Shown here: positions 62,609 to 63,351 of the stretch, piece by piece
How the letters are laid out: each line of letters opens with the position of its first letter
Numbering within the stretch: position 1 is the first letter of the stretch
Origin: Streptomyces sp. HB132
GTDB lineage: Bacteria > Actinomycetota > Actinomycetes > Streptomycetales > Streptomycetaceae
Assembly: GCF_016909575.1 (NCBI RefSeq)
Contig: NZ_JAFBGA010000025.1
Location: 1-63,351 of the forward strand
Direction: 5' to 3'
Length of the DNA stretch: 63,351 nucleotides
Notes under the pieces: model-generated
Databases searched by the model: none
Told to the model about the DNA's origin: nothing
The model's input: the letters and a program-made list of their open reading frames with translations, nothing else
Made by a program: the position numbers and the translations under genes

Positions 62609-63115
62609 CTAGTCGCCGGTCGTGCCGTCGAGCATCTCGCGCAGGATGTCCAGGTGGCCGTTGTGGCGGGCCGTCTCCTCGGTGAGGTGAAGGAGGATCC
62701 AGCGCAGGTCGACATGGAGACCGTCGCGGACGGCTCGCTGAGCCTGCTTGTCCAGGCCGTTCCCGGCGACCAGTTCGCGGTAGCGGGCGCTCTGTTCGGC
62801 GTATTCGTCGAGCAACTGCGTGAGCGGGAAGTCGACGGCGATACGCATCTCGCGGTCGGGGTCCTCCTCGGTCCAGGGGCCCCGGTCTTCCTCGCCGAGG
62901 AAGACCACCTGAAACCAGTAGTACTCGACCCAGCGGAGGTGGTTGATCACTCCGCTCATGGTCATCAGCGGTGAGCCTGGCAGGAGCGCCTTGTGGGCGT
63001 TCTCCGCAGAGACGCCATGGCACTTGGCGCGGGCGGTGTCACGTGCGTAGTCGAGAAACGTGGTGAGCTGGGTGTGCTCGTCCCACGCGGGCGGCGTGTC
63101 GTCGATTCTTGTCAT
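62609..63115 (-). CDS. DinB-family (DUF664) protein
   Basis: A 168-residue four-helix-bundle protein of the DinB/DUF664 (mini-circle protein) group. LTTFLDYARDTARAKCHGVSAENAHKALLPGSPLMTMSGVINHLRWVEYYWFQVVFLGEE contains the first metal-ligand histidine and HLTEETARHNGHLDILREMLDG the second and third (H..ET.RH.GH). Some relatives are thiol-dependent S-transferases that use mycothiol or bacillithiol; others have unknown function. ATG at 63115 was chosen. 62474-62608 and 63116-63294 hold no gene. Confidence 0.9.
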   Translation of the reverse strand: MTRIDDTPPAWDEHTQLTTFLDYARDTARAKCHGVSAENAHKALLPGSPLMTMSGVINHLRWVEYYWFQVVFLGEEDRGPWTEEDPDREMRIAVDFPLTQLLDEYAEQSARYRELVAGNGLDKQAQRAVRDGLHVDLRWILLHLTEETARHNGHLDILREMLDGTTGD

Positions 63116-63294
63116 CGCGCGAAGCGTCCCCAATCACCGCGACCAATGTCGAGACATTTAACGCCGGACCAACCTGCTCCACCCAACTCCTTGTCCGGCG
63201 GGTCGTGACAGCGATTCAGCGCCGGCGGGCAGCCCGGCATGATCCGCCGGACAGGCCCTAGTGACCTGAGTCGCAGGTTCGTCGTTGGTTGTTC

Positions 63295-63351
63295 ATGAGT
63301 CGTCCCGGTCCGAAGATTCCGCCGTTGTCGGTGACTGATGCCCAGCGGGCT
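63295..63351 (+). CDS. IS630-family transposase, 5' end only
   Basis: The last 57 bases encode MSRPGPKIPPLSVTDAQRA, the start of IS630-family transposases that continue with an HTH. The window ends inside the gene. The upstream DNA around 63259-63294 should hold the left terminal repeat; IS630 elements insert at TA and a TA is present at 63259-63260. Confidence 0.65.
   Translation, partial: MSRPGPKIPPLSVTDAQRA

Overview
The base composition, GTG/TTG starts, 4-base stop/start overlaps and gene content point to a Streptomyces chromosome. A sugar ABC importer without its own ATPase and a near-complete pentalenolactone cluster are especially telling. The first ~110 bases are C homopolymers and the last 57 bases are the start of an IS630-type transposase, so this looks like a contig that breaks at low-complexity or repeated DNA.

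Layout. (1) 0.1-10.5 kb: an MFS exporter, then a galactoside-use locus: LacI-type repressor, palindromic operator, lipoprotein solute-binding protein, two permeases, a GH42 beta-galactosidase and a GH36 alpha-galactosidase, the last four joined by 4-base overlaps. (2) 10.7-23.5 kb: a pentalenolactone cluster in the order penR-gap1-penM-penH-penG-penF-penE-penD-penB-penA-penI. PenB makes FPP, PenA cyclises it to pentalenene, PenI oxidises C13, PenH and PenF install the C11 ketone, PenE inserts the lactone oxygen, PenD desaturates and epoxidises, and PenM does the final oxidative rearrangement. PenG exports, Gap1 is the insensitive target enzyme and PenR the MarR-type regulator. PenM carries Met77, Met81 and Phe232, residues I recall as diagnostic of PntM, so the predicted end product is pentalenolactone itself. 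(3) 23.6-40.8 kb: accessory metabolism and regulators (OYE reductase, SnoaL-like proteins, cupins, VOC protein, AlkC-like repair protein, 6-phosphogluconate dehydrogenase, XRE/WYL/TetR/MerR regulators, SDR, LLM oxidoreductase) with two decayed aldo/keto reductase genes.

(4) 40.9-58 kb: after an IS21 transposase relic comes what I think is an undescribed biosynthetic island: nucleotide-sugar dehydrogenase, LDH2-type dehydrogenase, an 11-codon mini-ORF with a perfect Shine-Dalgarno sequence, PaaK/CapK-like adenylating enzyme, MFS exporter, polysaccharide deacetylase, VOC protein, an ABC-ATPase-like protein that has lost its ATPase motifs, Gfo/Idh/MocA oxidoreductase, two TIM-barrel isomerase-like proteins, sulfotransferase, GT2 glycosyltransferase, and on the opposite strand an M13 zinc peptidase and an ATP-grasp ligase. 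Parts are visibly less GC-rich than the surroundings, and at least six of its genes contain TTA codons, which implies bldA control. A sugar-bearing, possibly sulfated, peptide-like product is my inference; no known cluster was matched. (5) 58-63.4 kb: a DUF1906 secreted protein followed by decaying DNA (tRNA-like 19-bp repeats, SDR relic, HxlR and MFS genes with missing 5' ends, frameshifted MFS), a DinB-like protein and the start of an IS630-type transposase.
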